The notes under the pieces were generated by a model. It was not told the origin of the DNA, did no database searches, and saw only the letters and a list, made by a program, of their open reading frames with translations. 64,000 nt of DNA from assembly GCA_036583965.1 (NCBI GenBank), contig JAZBQD010000019.1, forward strand, positions 19,821,085-19,885,084, in the 5' to 3' direction. Below, piece by piece: positions 1 to 11,926 of the stretch. Source of the DNA: Prunella strophiata. Lineage: Eukaryota; Chordata; Aves; Passeriformes; Prunellidae. The position numbers were made by a program, and so were the translations under genes. Position 1 is the first letter of the stretch; every line of letters begins with the position of its first letter.

Positions 1-1993
1 GGGCAGATGAATGAGACATCACTGGAAGCCAGTTATATTTTTAAGTTTATTTCATCTCTTAACCCCCACATAAAGGCAACTGTTATGGTTTTAAAAGCAG
101 CAGAATATTGTGTTTTACATGATACTCAGGACAAATAAAATTAATCCTGCCAATATTAAAGGTTTAATTCCAGTCACTTAATAATTTCATCCTTGTCAGA
201 GTAAATGCACAAAATTCACTTTACTGCTTACAAGCAATCACTAACACATTATGAAACTGGAGTATTGGCTTGAAACCTAAATAAATAAAGAAAAACTGCA
301 GCTTTTATGGAGAAAGTGATGTTACTATTTGTCAATCAAATGAATGATGCCAATGCACACTGGTAGGCAATAAAACATAAAGTATTCTACTGCTGGATCA
401 TTTCTCACATATTACTGCCTGGTTCACAGGCTCAAGAGTCTGACAATGCTGAGGAAGGCTGTGAGATAACTCAGTTTCTTTTATTAAGGCTCAGCATGAA
501 GAAGATTTTTTAAAATTCTCATTCATTTGGAGGTGCTTCTAAAGAAACTTGACTGTAATTAAAATCCAAAGTGAAATTTATACCATTGGTTTATAGACTT
601 ATAGTCTGTGACAAAATGACTTGGGAACAGAAATGGATTTCTATACCCTGAAAATTATTTTCCCATTCTTCCTCATAATTAACCTGAAGTGAATCAATTC
701 CTCTTGTGAAAAAGCAGACAAAATCCTTGTTCTGGTTACTACTCTGACAGGCCCTGGCATACTGTAGAGGAGCTCCAATTCCTCAAACATCAGCTTCTTA
801 ATGATAAAAATATTTCTTACTCAACTGCCTTTGCATATAACTGAAGGGGGAAATAAAATCTTTTCAGAACATTTCTGTCTATTTGTATTTGAAACTGTCT
901 TGTGGTTGCCTTCAAACTTACACACTTGGACTGCTGAACTGTGCCCCATATACAACCAGATTTGATCTGGACTCATTCAAAAGGAATTTACTTAAAAAAC
1001 TAGCCTGGGCAGCTGACTAGAAAAATCAGACCCAGGCTGAACATAAATATAAACAAACTAAGGTCTTGGGAAACCTCACTAAGTTTCTATCAAAAGGTAG
1101 ATGACTTTTTCTTCCAATTCTGACTAGATTTGAGCTGATCAGAGGTCAATCAGTTCAGTTCAGGTCAAAGTATTACTAATACTTTTTAAAAATATGTAAG
1201 AATGCATTAATGAGGGAAAAAATCCCTAGAATCAGGAAAAATTAAACACAATTGGTGCATCTCAAGTAGATACACAAATATATTGGCCTCTTCTCAGCAA
1301 GGATTTAAGAGAACCTGCTGCTTGTACATTATGCAAATGTGAGCTCACTGTTTAAATTACCTGTGGTGATCTTCAGCCAACAGTGAATAAAATGTGGTAA
1401 TTATATCATATTGATATGCACACTCCAAGAGCAAGAGTTATTTTCAAAGGTTAATTATTTACCTAACCCCTCTCTCTTCATCTTTCCTATTCACACAGCT
1501 CAGTCTCTGCAAAAACCACATGGAATAAGGATTATTTTCTTTACTAGTAAAGTTACACCATCAAAGAATACATTCTGCATTCTACATAAAGTTACTAAGG
1601 AGGCCTATTTAACACTGAATGTATTCAAAATAATGCAGGTGGGAACAGTACTTGAATTTGCCTGGTAGCATCAGATATTTAAACAGAGGCTACTAACATA
1701 AGGTATTGGAATTATCTAAGTTTTTAACCTATTAGATACTGCATCTGTGAATTATATCCAGTTTTTGCATGCACTTTAACACTACTCTGAAAGAGTATTT
1801 ACAAAAGTGATGACAGGAAAGCTGCGTTTTAGGAAACTGGAATTCAGAAGGCATTTAAGACAACTATCAGAATTTTATTTCCACAAATGAAGGTTTAATA
1901 TTCACTACTTTTAGTTAAGGGTTTTGACTCAGTACTCTGAACTTAGTCTTATGAATCAATGCTCTTGTGAGGGTGCTTTTCCTTGGCATTTAA
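1..1993. other. Unique AT-rich DNA, no feature recognised
   Basis: The stretch is AT-rich with many short A and T runs and frequent stop codons in all frames. The best open frame is an 85-codon plus-strand frame at 1411-1668 with no recognisable domain, which is unremarkable for DNA of this composition. I see no repeat family, RNA gene or promoter here. Confidence 0.6.
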
Positions 1994-2700
1994 AATCATA
2001 GGGTCATAGAATAGTTTGGGTTGGAAAAAACATTTAAAGGTCATCTAGTCCAACACTCCTAGGGGGTAGGGGCATCTACCACCTCTCTGGACAACCTGTT
2101 CCAGTGTTTCACCACCCTCATGGTATAAAATTTCTTGCTTATGTCTGGACTGAATCTATCCTCTTTTAGTTTAAAAACCACTACCCCTTGTATTACAGCA
2201 AGACCTGCCAAAATGTTTGTTTGCATCTTTTTTACAAACACCCTTTAAATATTTAAATGCTAGAGTAAGGTCACCCCAGAATCTTCTCTTCTCAAGGCTG
2301 AAAACCCCTACTCTCCCACCCAGTCCTCACAGGAAAGATGTTCCATTCCTCTGATCATTTTTGTAGCCCTCCTTTTGACCCACTCCAATGGGTCCATAGC
2401 TTTCTTGCACTGAGGACCCTTGGACTGGATACAATAATCCAGGTGGGGACTCATGAGAGCAGAATACAGGGGAAAATCACCTCCCTGAACATGCTCTTTT
2501 GGATGCAGCCCTTTCTGGACCTATGGTTCCCTTTCTGTGCTTTACATGTTCATGGCTCATACCCAGGCTTTTCATCCACCAGCACCCTGGTGTCCTTCTG
2601 TGCAGGGCTGCTCTTAATCCCTTCATCTCCCACCTGGTATTGATATTGGGGGTTGCCTCAACCCATTTGCAAGACCTTGCACTACAGTTGCATTGAGGTT
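1994..2700 (-). repeat. CR1 LINE, 5'-truncated 3' fragment
   Basis: The left edge carries the CR1 3' terminus read in reverse: two TCATAG octamers followed by a GGTTGGAA-type segment and a 'catctagtccaacactcct' stretch. The copy then runs through the C-terminal end of the CR1 reverse-transcriptase ORF on the minus strand. A 60-codon remnant at 2059-2241 still reads the CR1-like block TMRVVKHWNRLSREVVDAP. The similarity continues through the part of CR1 that resembles '...caggtggggactcatgagagcagaatacagggg' on the plus strand and fades at about 2700, where the copy is 5' truncated, as is usual for CR1. Frameshifts and stops make it non-coding. The short octamer tail and the absence of a poly(A) tail are normal for CR1. 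Confidence 0.93.
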
Positions 2701-3712
2701 ACAGAAGCAGATGAAATATGAAAGACATTTTAACAACAGTGAAGGAGAAAGAAAGAAGTTTTGAAATATTTTGGACTTATTTCCATCATTTCCAGAAAGC
2801 GAATGTACAAGGAGTTAATGTCTCATGGAAAGAACATTTATATTGTATATATCTTTTCCAAATTTCAGAGAAGGAAAAAAATAGGGTTTTAATTTCAAGA
2901 ATTTAAGAAATGGGAAGAAGACACATTAGACTTTCCAAAATCTTTATTCTATTCCCAGAGGCTTACAAGAGTGAATCTCTCACTAGTTTGTTGTGAAATA
3001 AATCTCTTTTTTTGTGTCTTTTGAGGGTAGCAGATGGAACATTTGTTTATTTTCTATGATTCTATATCTTTTTTAGTCTGTTTGGGAGGTGTTGAAAGAA
3101 TAGTTCTTCAGGAATTTTTCCCCTGGCTCAGTATAGTTCCAATGTTCTTTAATATTTTTTGACAATTACCTTTCAAAGGAAAATAAATTTAAAGTTAGTT
3201 TTTTCCTTACAAGTATGTTGACAAAATGAGCTCAGGGATTCTGGAGCTGAAATCCATGCTAGAATTTCAAAGGCAAGTACAGCATTTAGACACTTCAGTT
3301 TCATTGAAAGTCCATAGGAGTTAGCTACCTAAGGGATATTTGAATATCTATCCTGTAATCTTAATGGAGACAAACTAAATCATGCAATCCATCCCCATTT
3401 TCTCATCATGCAGATCAATTTTTTTTCCACATCAGTGGGTTTAAAACTTGGTAGTACTACTACTGCAGTACAAATTGTGTGCAAAACCTATGCTTTCTCT
3501 TTTAAATCTCAGGCTAGATTTTGAAATATTTAAATAATTTCTAATAAGCCTAGCAAAATGTAAATAAGTGCACAGATATGTTATTTTTTTTCTGAAGAAT
3601 CTAAATTAAGGTAAATATAAATTAACTGACTTGCAGGTTTAGAAGTCATTTAGTATACTTAGCACGTTATTACTTTAAAATATACATTTCTCACAATCAA
3701 AGTTATCTGACC
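2701..3712. other. Unique AT-rich DNA between two CR1 copies
   Basis: No repeat family or gene is recognised. A lone 'tctatgattctat' string near 3054 resembles a CR1 tail octamer, but no CR1 body lies next to it, so it is not annotated. A 62-codon plus-strand frame at 2718-2906 has no recognisable features. Confidence 0.55.
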
Positions 3713-4375
3713 AAACATAGAATATTAGAAATACTGACTGGAAGGGACCTCTGCAAACCTCTCATCCAACCTTTCCCTTTCAATGTGACCATGTCCCACA
3801 CTAGAACAGATCAGACATGGCTTTGTCTATCTGGGTGTAGAAAAGTTTGGAGGACAAAGGCTCCACAATCCTCTGTCAGGAACCTGCCACTACTACACTG
3901 CTTTGACTCTAAAAGAGTAGTTTGGCTCCATCCACTTTTTAATGCACATTCAGATAGTTATAGATTCTGTAGACTTTTCTTTGCCAGAATTAAACAATTT
4001 ACCTCCAGATTTACCATATTCCCATAATTCCTGATTGTTTTAGTGGCTTTCTGCTGGACCCTGTCCAGTTTCTCAATAATTTTCTTGAACTAGCAACCAA
4101 ATATTGGCTAGGTTGTCCTAAATGTCATGTCACTACCTCTAAGCAGTGATATAGTTCTCTGTTCTGCTGATCCACATTTCTACTAACATTTCCACAGCTG
4201 TGGTTGCCTGTCACACTGTTGGTTTATATTCAGTTTGTTTTTCACCTTAACACATGGGTCCTGTCTGCTACTTGGTCAGTTGCATCCCAGCTGGTGATCA
4301 TCAATATATCTGGGGGTTTTCTGCCTCTCATAAAGAAATGTTCACTTTCTTGAGCTTTATGGATCTTCTGCTGGC

Positions 4376-4403
4376 CTAATCCTAGTAGTAAGACTAGGAT
4401 TAG
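4376..4403. other. Perfect 11-bp inverted repeat (hairpin)
   Basis: Arms CTAATCCTAGT (4376-4386) and ACTAGGATTAG (4393-4403) are exact reverse complements around the 6-nt loop AGTAAG. The hairpin lies inside the old CR1 and immediately before an 18-bp tandem duplication. It is probably a local mutational product such as template switching rather than a functional site. Confidence 0.85.
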
Positions 4404-4434
4404 TAATACTAATCCTATTAGTAATACTAATGCC
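4399..4434. repeat. Two-copy 18-bp tandem duplication
   Basis: ATTAGTAATACTAATCCT (4399-4416) is followed at once by ATTAGTAATACTAATGCC (4417-4434), with two mismatches near the right end. It overlaps the right arm of the adjacent hairpin and lies within the old CR1 fragment. Confidence 0.85.
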
Positions 4435-4550
4435 AATTAGTATTGCAAGATCCCTTTGATCTGAAGCTCTGCCATTTGATTCTGAGCAATCTGTGTCATC
4501 ACACAGGTCACTGATAAAGGTGTTGAGAAATAAGGGCCTGTGGTCTTCTC

Positions 4551-6294
4551 CCATTCATATTATCAGTCATCAGCTGGACATGGAGTGCATTTTAATTGTG
4601 TGGGGCATATTCTGTATTTCTTAGTTGTCTGTATAGTTATAACAAGCCTTGGCAAGCTCACCAAATATCTTCCTTGTGTTCATCTCCCTGTTTAAAGCCA
4701 GTTGATCTCATCGAGACTTCTTGGCAGAAAGATTATAGGCATTATTCAAATTTCTTGGAGGAATCTCCTCTTCCTTCTGAATAAATGTTTCCATTTTTCT
4801 AGTTACTTGGCATGAAGGTTAGCAAGTAATAGTCCTCCTAAGAAATGTCTTTTGTTTTTCACTTTTAAAGGAAACTAATTAGGTAGAAATTATGTAGAAA
4901 ATCCAGGACAACACATGACTTTGTGTTTGACTCAATTAGATAGGCACCAAAGAGAAAAGATGGAGAACTTCTGAACTTTCTTAAAGCTGTTTAATTGTAC
5001 TGAAGAAAAAAAATTTAAAATATTGTCGTTTCCAGAAACCTAATAAGCACAGCTGAATCAATTCAAACTGATTTCTTAAGGAAAAAACATTTTTAAAAAG
5101 GTGAAAAACCTCAAGAATAACTGAATCTAACTGTAACTAGTGATCTCTTTGATCATATTAATTATGTGGCTAATAAAGAGAAATGAAAATAAAAACTCAT
5201 TTTGTTTCCCAATGTGCATGCTTCACATGAAGTTTTTAAAAGCAATGTAGACTAATAGTGGTTTGCTCTCCCTAAATGGACAGGGACAGACTATACAGAG
5301 GCTTGCCAGGAGAGAGTTAGAGAAAGTACCAAAATTAAATATAATAGTGGTTTATTTTCAGAGAGATAAAATCCTCATCATTTAGTGTCTCATTATCAAA
5401 GTCAGAATTAAAAGGGCAGTGAATTCACCCCATAATGGCACCTGCAAGTATTAGGATAACCCTTACTACCAATAGACATACTTGTGCCAGGGGACAAAAT
5501 GAAAACTGAACTTCTGTAATTAAGGTAAAAGCATATAAGAACTATATTAGAAGGTTTATAGCCCAAAGAATGAAAGAAATGTTCATGATAAGCTTTTTAT
5601 TTTGATGGATTCTTCCAATATTGCTACCTCTGAATTTGCAAATAAGAGAATAATTTACTAATTATTAGGTTCCACAGAATGAAATAAAGAGGAAGATATA
5701 CTTAATAGATTTTTTGTTATCATGACTTTTAAAGTTCAAGGATTCATACTTTTAATTCTAATAATTAAGGAAATAAACTGTTAAAACTGAAGGTCAGTTA
5801 CTTAAGCACCTGAATCTAAGCAATAAGGCTTTAAGAATTTAGATTGCAGCATCACAGTGGGGTCATATCTGCACAAGAACTCATAATTAAGATCGAGTCA
5901 TAACTTGCCTTGGATCAAATCCTGATCTCTGTCAGTAAGATTCTACAGAGCTGCAAATACATGTGCATGTATATTAAGTTCATTGACACTGTGTCTCTTT
6001 AACCAAACAAAGTGATGTTCATGGCCACAATTTGCATACATGCTTAATAAAAGGACAGAGATATTGCATTAAATAAATGCATCATTGATGAATCTGTCTA
6101 TCAAGAGCACACGTGATACAAGAGAAAGAGAACAGACGAGCATCTACAGTAAGGAGAAAGACAAGAATAGATGTGGGTTCTTAGGTTATTGTTGCTCTCT
6201 GATGCACCTTAAATACTGAACAAAATGGGAATAGTCAGAAAGGATGACTGAGACTAGTTCCTGAAATTCATAAAAACTGTCTAGGGAGCAGTGA
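4551..6294. other. Unique AT-rich DNA, no feature recognised
   Basis: AT-rich sequence with no open frame worth annotating and no recognisable repeat family. Confidence 0.5.
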
Positions 6295-6990
6295 ATCAGG
6301 AGACAAAGCTTACTGCTCCAGGTGGAGGTGGGGCTACAAAGCACCAAATAAAGAAAGTGGGCTACTCCCATGACTCTTTCCTGACAGTGGCTTCCTCAAG
6401 GATATTGCTATTTTCATCCTTCCCTGAGACTTAGGGATAAGATTAGCTTTAAGGTCATGCCTAGGGGTGAGAGACAGACAAAGCCTGGAGCTCCAGTTAC
6501 AGTGTGACTGAAAAAGGGATGCCAGAAGAAGGGTCAGCTCTACTAAGAATTATCTCTGACTTCTTTCTCTGGTTTATGGAAGCAGGTTTTGGATTAAGTT
6601 TCAGCTTACCTGAAGCTTTGGGTTAGCATTAGCATTAGTAGTGATATAAAGACAGAAGTTATAGATGCAGTGGGATTGCAAGGCAAGTTGCCAAAGTCAG
6701 GACTAGATTCTATCAGGAATTGTCCCTAACTTCTTCTGGGTCATAGGTTGTTTTATGATTTAAATCTTAATCCAGATCTAAATTTGAGGTAAGGTTTGAG
6801 GGTTAGGAGAGGGAAAAAGACTGGAAATCCAGGTGGTATGGGGATGCAAAAGGCCTTCTAGGTAGCAAAAATATTTTCCACTGACATTTTACATCTCTAG
6901 GAAATCACTCAGATTAGATTTAAGACTAATCTAGTGCTTAAGGTGAAGTGGAGCTGGAAAGGTGCTGAGAGAAACCCTGCCAGTTAGGGT
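6295..6990. repeat. Degenerate tandem repeat, units of about 170-190 bp
   Basis: Four similar blocks follow one another. Shared landmarks recur in the same order: a GAGACA(GA)CAAAGC...GCTCCAG block (about 6301, 6473), the paired 'ctactaagaattatctctgac' (about 6541) and 'ctatcaggaattgtccctaa' (about 6709), and TTAGGG/GGGTTAG-type strings at about 6431, 6623 and 6801. A partial last unit appears to run to about 6990. The spacing between the second landmark pair is about 168 bp. Units are strongly diverged and differ by small insertions, so this is an old decayed minisatellite or satellite, not a recent array. I do not recognise the family. Boundaries are approximate. Confidence 0.6.
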
Positions 6991-8769
6991 TTCTGCTTGA
7001 TTTGTAATCTGCTTCTTCACTAAGGACTTGCTGTGGCTTTACTGCACTGTTTGTACACTGGCTTCCATGCCCAGATGGGTGTTCCATCCTTACCCATTAC
7101 ATTATTGTGGGTCTGGGCCTCAGCTGGCAATGCTACTGCCCCTCCCTGCCTTGTTGTCACACTTCTGTTCTGTCCCCCTTTGACTTAATTAACTTCATGA
7201 ATGTTTTGAGATTTATCCCAAGGCCAAGGACAGGGCCTCAGTGAATGTTTTCAAATACTTTTTGTAGCATTCTTCATGGATCTCATTCCCTCCTTTGGAA
7301 GATCTTTTGCACCACCATTCCATTTAGAGCAGGCAGCTTTCCTTCAGTCTCCCAAGATTGCCCTCAGGTGGGCAGCTACAGCCTGCAGTTTCAGCTGCTG
7401 GACCATGCTGGAAATTCACCACTGGGACAAAAAAAAAGTTTGGACACATTAACCCACTTCCTGGATCATTAGGGCATAATAACCATTTTGGCCCTAGTCA
7501 TGCCTAAAAATGTTGGCTTTCTGCAAAGAGGTACAGACAGGAAACAAACCAACCTCTGAACCTTCTGGAAGTTTGCTGAAGTGTTGCCAGACTCACTGAA
7601 GGAAGACAAAGTCTCCTTTGTCCTTTGCTTCTCCTGGTTTCTCATTAAGTCCTGAGAAGTAGAACAGCAACAGAAGAGTCACACAGAGTACTCAGCTAAG
7701 CTTAAACACGGAATCAGGAAGAATCCAGGGGGGGATAACCAAGTGCTTTGTGATTTGTGAGTTTCCCTGAGGTGTCCAGTGATAGATGGAAGGTTTACAG
7801 TTATCAGGGTAGGGCAGACCTTGTGTCCTGAATATCGATCCCCACTTGCCTGGGAATTAAGTGAGCTATAAATCTACAGATTCTCTGCCTTTTGCATTCT
7901 CAGCAAAGGTACACATTGAGGAGAGGAAGCATGAGCAGGAAAGATGGAACTTGGAAGAGGACAGAACATCTGAAAGACCTGCTTGAAAATAATTTCAAGC
8001 AGCTTCCCCGTCCTTCCCTCTAAACATTTTAAGTGTATTAATGCAGTAATTAACAGTAGAGAAAGAGAAGAATATTCCCCAGGCACATATGACAAACCAT
8101 TCACATTACTAAAGAAGAAGAAAATGTTCTGTAGCATGAATTTAAACATCCTTTCTTTAGCTGCTCTCTGTTCACTCTGTTCACAATTTAATTCTATACT
8201 TTGTTTTTTTCTCTCCCCAGCCTCCAACCTATCTAAATAAGGTGCCCTTCAGAACAAAATTTATTTTACTGCAAAGCCATTATAGATGTTAGCATTAGTT
8301 TACTTTGCAAATGGTTTCAGTTAGGGGAAGTTTTATTTCAGTGTGGGGAACTCCTGTGTATTTCTTTTTCTGAAGGAGATATTTGGTAAGAGGCAATATG
8401 TGTCTGAAATTAATAGACTTTTGAGCTGTCTGTGACATGTTGTTATCTATGCTGTAGAATGCATGCTTTTGCATTTGCCATTGAGCTCTTCCAATCAAAT
8501 AACTGAGTGAGACTATCATGAGAGCTGTGTTCACAGGCAAATAATCCATATTTAAGTCCTAGTGGGAAATTTTTGTTGAGGAATAAGCAAAACGCTTAGT
8601 GTTGGTGTTCATTCCAAAGTAGAAATACATTTAATAATGCAATTTTGTTATGAAACAATGAGAAATTCACTTTGAAAACTGACTTTTACTAAAGAAATTT
8701 CTCAAAAAACTCAGATATTAAAAAAGGAAATAGAGCTAAAGTCCGTGACAGAAATTAACAGATACCTGA
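6991..8769. other. Unassigned sequence between the tandem repeat and the LTR
   Basis: Between about 7000 and 7480 the base composition is more balanced, with C/T-rich blocks, but no repeat family or conserved frame is recognised. Overlapping frames of 85-117 codons on both strands at 7874-8240 have no domain or motif. The rest is AT-rich and featureless. Confidence 0.45.
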
Positions 8770-9540
8770 TGCAATGGTTTGACCTTGGCTGGATGCCAGG
8801 TGTCCAGTAAAGCCATTCTGTCACTAACCTTCTCAGCAGGGTGAGGCAGACAAACTTTCAAATGAAAGGCTCTTAGGTTGAGATAAGGGCAGGGAGAGGT
8901 CACTCACCAGTTACTGTCACAGGCTAAACAGATTGGACTTCTTGAAATAAATTATATTTATTACCAACCAAATCAGAGTAGAATAATGAGAAATAAACCC
9001 AAATCTTAAAAATACTTTCCCTCCAACCCTCTCCTTCTCCAACTCAACTTTACTCCTGTTTATCTGCCTTCTCCCCATCAGCAGTGTTAGGGGTACAGGG
9101 AGTGGGGTTTATGGTCAGTTCATCACATGTTGTTTCTGCCACTGCTTCCTCCTCAGGGGAAGAACTGCTTTCTCAGCTCCAACATGGGGTCCCTCCCATG
9201 GGAAACAGGCTTCTGTTAACCCCTCTGTTAGTCATACCCATGGGCTGCAGTTCTTCATGAGCTGGCACATATGGGCTGCTTCTGTAGCATGGGGTCCTTC
9301 AGGAACATACTTCCCCAGTGTGGGCTCCCCAAGGGGCCACATGTCCTGCCAGAAAATCTGCTCCATTGTGGGCTTCCCACAGCCACAGCTTCCTTTGGAC
9401 ACAGCTGCCAGCTCCACTATGGCACTCCCTGGGCTGCAGGGGCACAGCTGCCTCACCTGGGCTCCACCACAGGCTGAAGGGAAATCCCTGCTCTGGCAAC
9501 TGAAGTATCTCCTCCCCTTCCTTCTTCATTGACCTTGTCC
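8770..9540 (-). mobile_element. Endogenous retrovirus LTR, probably solo, avian type
   Basis: Read on the minus strand, this matches a widespread bird LTR as I know it. The 3' end reads AAGGTCAAACCATTGCA (complement of 8770-8786, ending in CA). A poly(A)-signal region of the form GGTAATAAATATAATTT lies at 8949-8965. Further in is a GC-rich tract of imperfect subrepeats of about 35-45 bp (roughly 9180-9480, each around a CATGGGCTGCAG or GTGGGCTCCCC-like core). The 5' end cannot be fixed: similarity fades after about 9540 and the expected TG start is not seen, so the copy may be truncated or rearranged. Short open frames on both strands at 9232-9532 are by-products of the GC-rich subrepeats. 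No gag, pol or env sequence flanks it, which argues for a solo LTR. Confidence 0.8.
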
Positions 9541-11310
9541 CTCAAGATGTTTCAGATGAACAGCTGGTGGAAGCAGTCCTCACTCTGTCCCCAGTCCCAG
9601 TGTGCTGGCTTGGCACAGGCCTGTTATCATTCAAGCTAAACACTGCTGCAGCTGGTTAAGTCCTTTCACAAGATTGTCTCCTACAATGCAGCACCACATT
9701 TCTGCAGGAGCAGGTATGTGCATCAAGAAACCAGTGCTGGGACAGTAAAAAAATGTTCTAGGGACAGCAACTTTTTACAGTTTCTGGTATTATTCTTTTA
9801 CAAACAATAAGGCCAGTCTTAGGCTTAATGTCATCCTATATGTAACTTCACCTACTGAAGCTGTATCACAACTTCCTTCCATTATCAAATTTTACTGGAA
9901 ATCTCAGCCAGTCAGATAAAATTCACAAGTCCAAGGGACAAAAACAAGGAGTGTCTCTCACCTCTCTCTTACTTCCTTTCAAAGACACAGACTTCTTTTT
10001 GGAGATTTAAAAGTACCTTCTCATCATTTGTAAGTGCCTGAATTCCTGACAATACTCGAGATTTTTACTAAAGAAAGCATTTAATTTTTATGATTCTTTA
10101 GCATTATTATTTCATTAAGATTACCAAAAATATAAATCAGAATTTCTTTTCTAAACTGTTCAAACATACCAAAAAAGAATTCTGTGGGGCAGTGAGAAGG
10201 AAAACAAAAGAAAGGAACATTCATTTTGATTCGTAAATGGGAAAAGCTGTTATACATTGAATAAGCATGGCAAGTAGGACAAGAAAAGATATTCCAATAT
10301 TTTAGCAGTCTAATATAATATCATGAAAAATTAAGATACTAATAAACTTAATATTGATGAAAATTGAGAAGTCCAGCTACTACAGTCTCCCACTCATGGA
10401 GTAAAATTTTTAGCACCTTCTAAAGAAACTTGAAGAGTATACAGATCTGACTCTTTTCAAAACACCCCATATTTAATGGGTAAAATACCAGAAAAATGCT
10501 TTGTATTCTTTCAAAATCCAGAGTGGTCTTTTTCTTGACATAAAAGCTATGTTGTTTTCCAGAGTATTTCCAAGATTCCATTTCTGTTTGATTCAAATAA
10601 CTCTTCCTATCAGTCAGAATCACAGCTAATCATCACTTTTCTAATGCAATAAGAGTTATTCCAGGACAATATTTGGAGAGAAAATAGAAATGAAAATGCA
10701 GTTATTTTTGTTTTTAAAGCAAGAGAGACTGGCAAATATTCATTATTTTTTTTTTTATTATGACAGCACTTAATATATCCATTGGTTGGTTGTGAGAAAA
10801 TCCTTCCAGACCATTTATTTTAAAAGGCATTTCTTGTTACTGATTTCCTGCAGTCAGGTATAAGACAAATTCTATGATTCCTAATAATATATACACTAAG
10901 GAAATTTGGGCAATAAAAGGGTTTATTATGTTGCAGTATGAGGAACGAGACTAAAAGGATCTCAATTCAATCATAAGGGTATGTATAACACCTATGGTAA
11001 ATCCAGAGAGGAAATAAAAGATTAATTCATAGAGAGAAATGGCAGTTTGGGAGCAGCATGTTACTGTCAGATTGTTATTTTGCAATCATATTTTTTGTTA
11101 TGCTTCTGCACAAAGGCTTGCATTTACATGAGGTTGCTGCATTGCAAATGGATTCCCTAATCTTCTTTCTCTATACTACCAGAAGTTTCCTCTTATACAA
11201 GATTAATAATAATTCATTAAATTTCTCTTACCTCTTTTATATAGAAAGTTCCCAAGATATCTTTCATCACCAGTATGGAATGATTTAGAAAATGTATATA
11301 TCTTTCTGCA
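9541..11310. other. Unassigned sequence, mostly AT-rich
   Basis: The part up to about 9720 could be the diverged or rearranged remainder of the adjacent LTR, but I cannot align it. The rest is AT-rich with an 11-T run at 10746-10756. Frames of 67-76 codons at 10420-10623 and 11058-11288 show no motif. Confidence 0.45.
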
Positions 11311-11485
11311 CAGAAACACAGAATAATTTAGCTTAGAAGGGGCCTCGGGAGGTCACCTAGTCCAAGTTCCTGCCCAAAACAGATCTAGAAAATCAAAGCC
11401 TTGTCCAATAGAATCTTAAACATCTCCAAAGTCAGAGACTATACAATATTTCTGGGAAAAATTTCCTCAGCCTTCTAGCTTTCCT
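11311..11485 (-). repeat. Old CR1 LINE 3' fragment
   Basis: The left edge has the CR1 end pattern in reverse (CAGAAACACAGAATAATTTA, a GAAGGGGCCT block, GGTCACCTAGTCCAA). It continues through CAAAGCCTTGTCCAATAG and ACATCTCCAAAG blocks to a CR1-like 'ttctgggaaaaatttcctca' near 11450. It is short and diverged. It lies head to head with the plus-strand CR1 that begins about 40 bp to the right. Confidence 0.8.
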
Positions 11486-11523
11486 CACCACTGCAGCTAC
11501 CCTGCTCCTCAGACACCTGTAAG

Positions 11524-11599
11524 TCTATGGGGCCAGATAGGATTCACCCAAGTGGAACTGAAGATGCTGGAGGGAGGGTTCACCAAGCCATTCTCCATC
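11524..11599 (+). repeat. CR1 reverse-transcriptase segment, upstream half (interrupted)
   Basis: This plus-strand stretch corresponds to the CR1 ORF2 part just upstream of the 'QSWLT' block, with GGGGCCAGATAGGATTCACC followed by CACCAAGCCATTCTCCATC. It stops abruptly at 11599, where an unrelated CR1 3' end begins. The expected continuation resumes at about 11927. It is therefore the left half of an older CR1 split by a later insertion. Confidence 0.8.
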
Positions 11600-11926
11600 C
11601 TCCCAAGGGGAAGTGGAGGGGCAGGTACTGATCTCATCATTCTCATGGCCAGTGACAGGACCCAGGGAAACAGCATGAAGCTGAGCTGGAGGAGGTTTTG
11701 GGTTGGATATCAAGAAAAGGTTTTTCATCCAGAAGGTGGTTGAGCACAGAAACAGGTTGCCCAGTGAAGAGGTCACAGCACCAAGCCTGAGAGAGTTCAA
11801 GAGGGGTTTGGACAATGCTCTTGGGCACACAGTGTGATTCTTGGGGTGTCCTCTGCAGGGCCAGGTGTTTGACTTAATGATTCTAAAGGGTCGCTTCCAA
11901 CTCAGTATACTCTATGATTCTATGAT
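11600..11926 (+). mobile_element. Younger CR1 LINE 3' fragment nested in an older CR1
   Basis: This is a 5'-truncated CR1 copy on the plus strand. CR1 C-terminal and 3' UTR landmarks appear in order: GACAGGACCCAGGGAAACAG, AGAAGGTGGTTGAGCACAG, CACAGCACCAAGCCTGAGAG, TTGGGGTGTCCTCTGCAGGG, a TCGCTTCCAACTCAGTATA block and the final octamers TCTATGATTCTATGAT. It is better preserved than the element around it, so it is younger. It sits exactly where the older CR1 is broken. No clear target-site duplication is visible, which is common for CR1. Confidence 0.85.

Larger units (their letters stand above)
3713..4550 (-). repeat. Old, diverged CR1 LINE fragment
   Basis: A decayed CR1 3' end ('catagaatattagaaatact' followed by a GGAAGGGACCT block and 'catccaacctttccc') marks the left edge. 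CR1-like landmarks follow in the right order on the minus strand: the ACCTGCCACTAC block near 3880, the CTGGACCCTGTCC block near 4055, and the part encoding a reverse-transcriptase-like segment near 4500-4545, where the minus-strand reading RPLFLNTFISDL resembles the CR1 block upstream of the FADD box. The copy is much more diverged than the CR1s at 1994 or 50839, so it is probably an older subfamily. The element is non-coding. The internal 18-bp duplication at 4399-4434 arose inside it. Confidence 0.8.

Noticed and set aside
2338..2696. 101- and 65-codon plus-strand frames
   Set aside because: They are antisense to the CR1 copy at 1994-2700.
3047..3066. CR1-tail-like octamer 'tctatgattctat'
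   Set aside because: No CR1 body lies on either side; too short on its own.
7874..8240. Overlapping 117- and 85-codon frames on opposite strands
   Set aside because: Both strands open at once and no recognisable motif in either.
9232..9532. Overlapping frames of 61-91 codons on both strands
   Set aside because: They lie inside the GC-rich subrepeats of the LTR and are open because of its composition.
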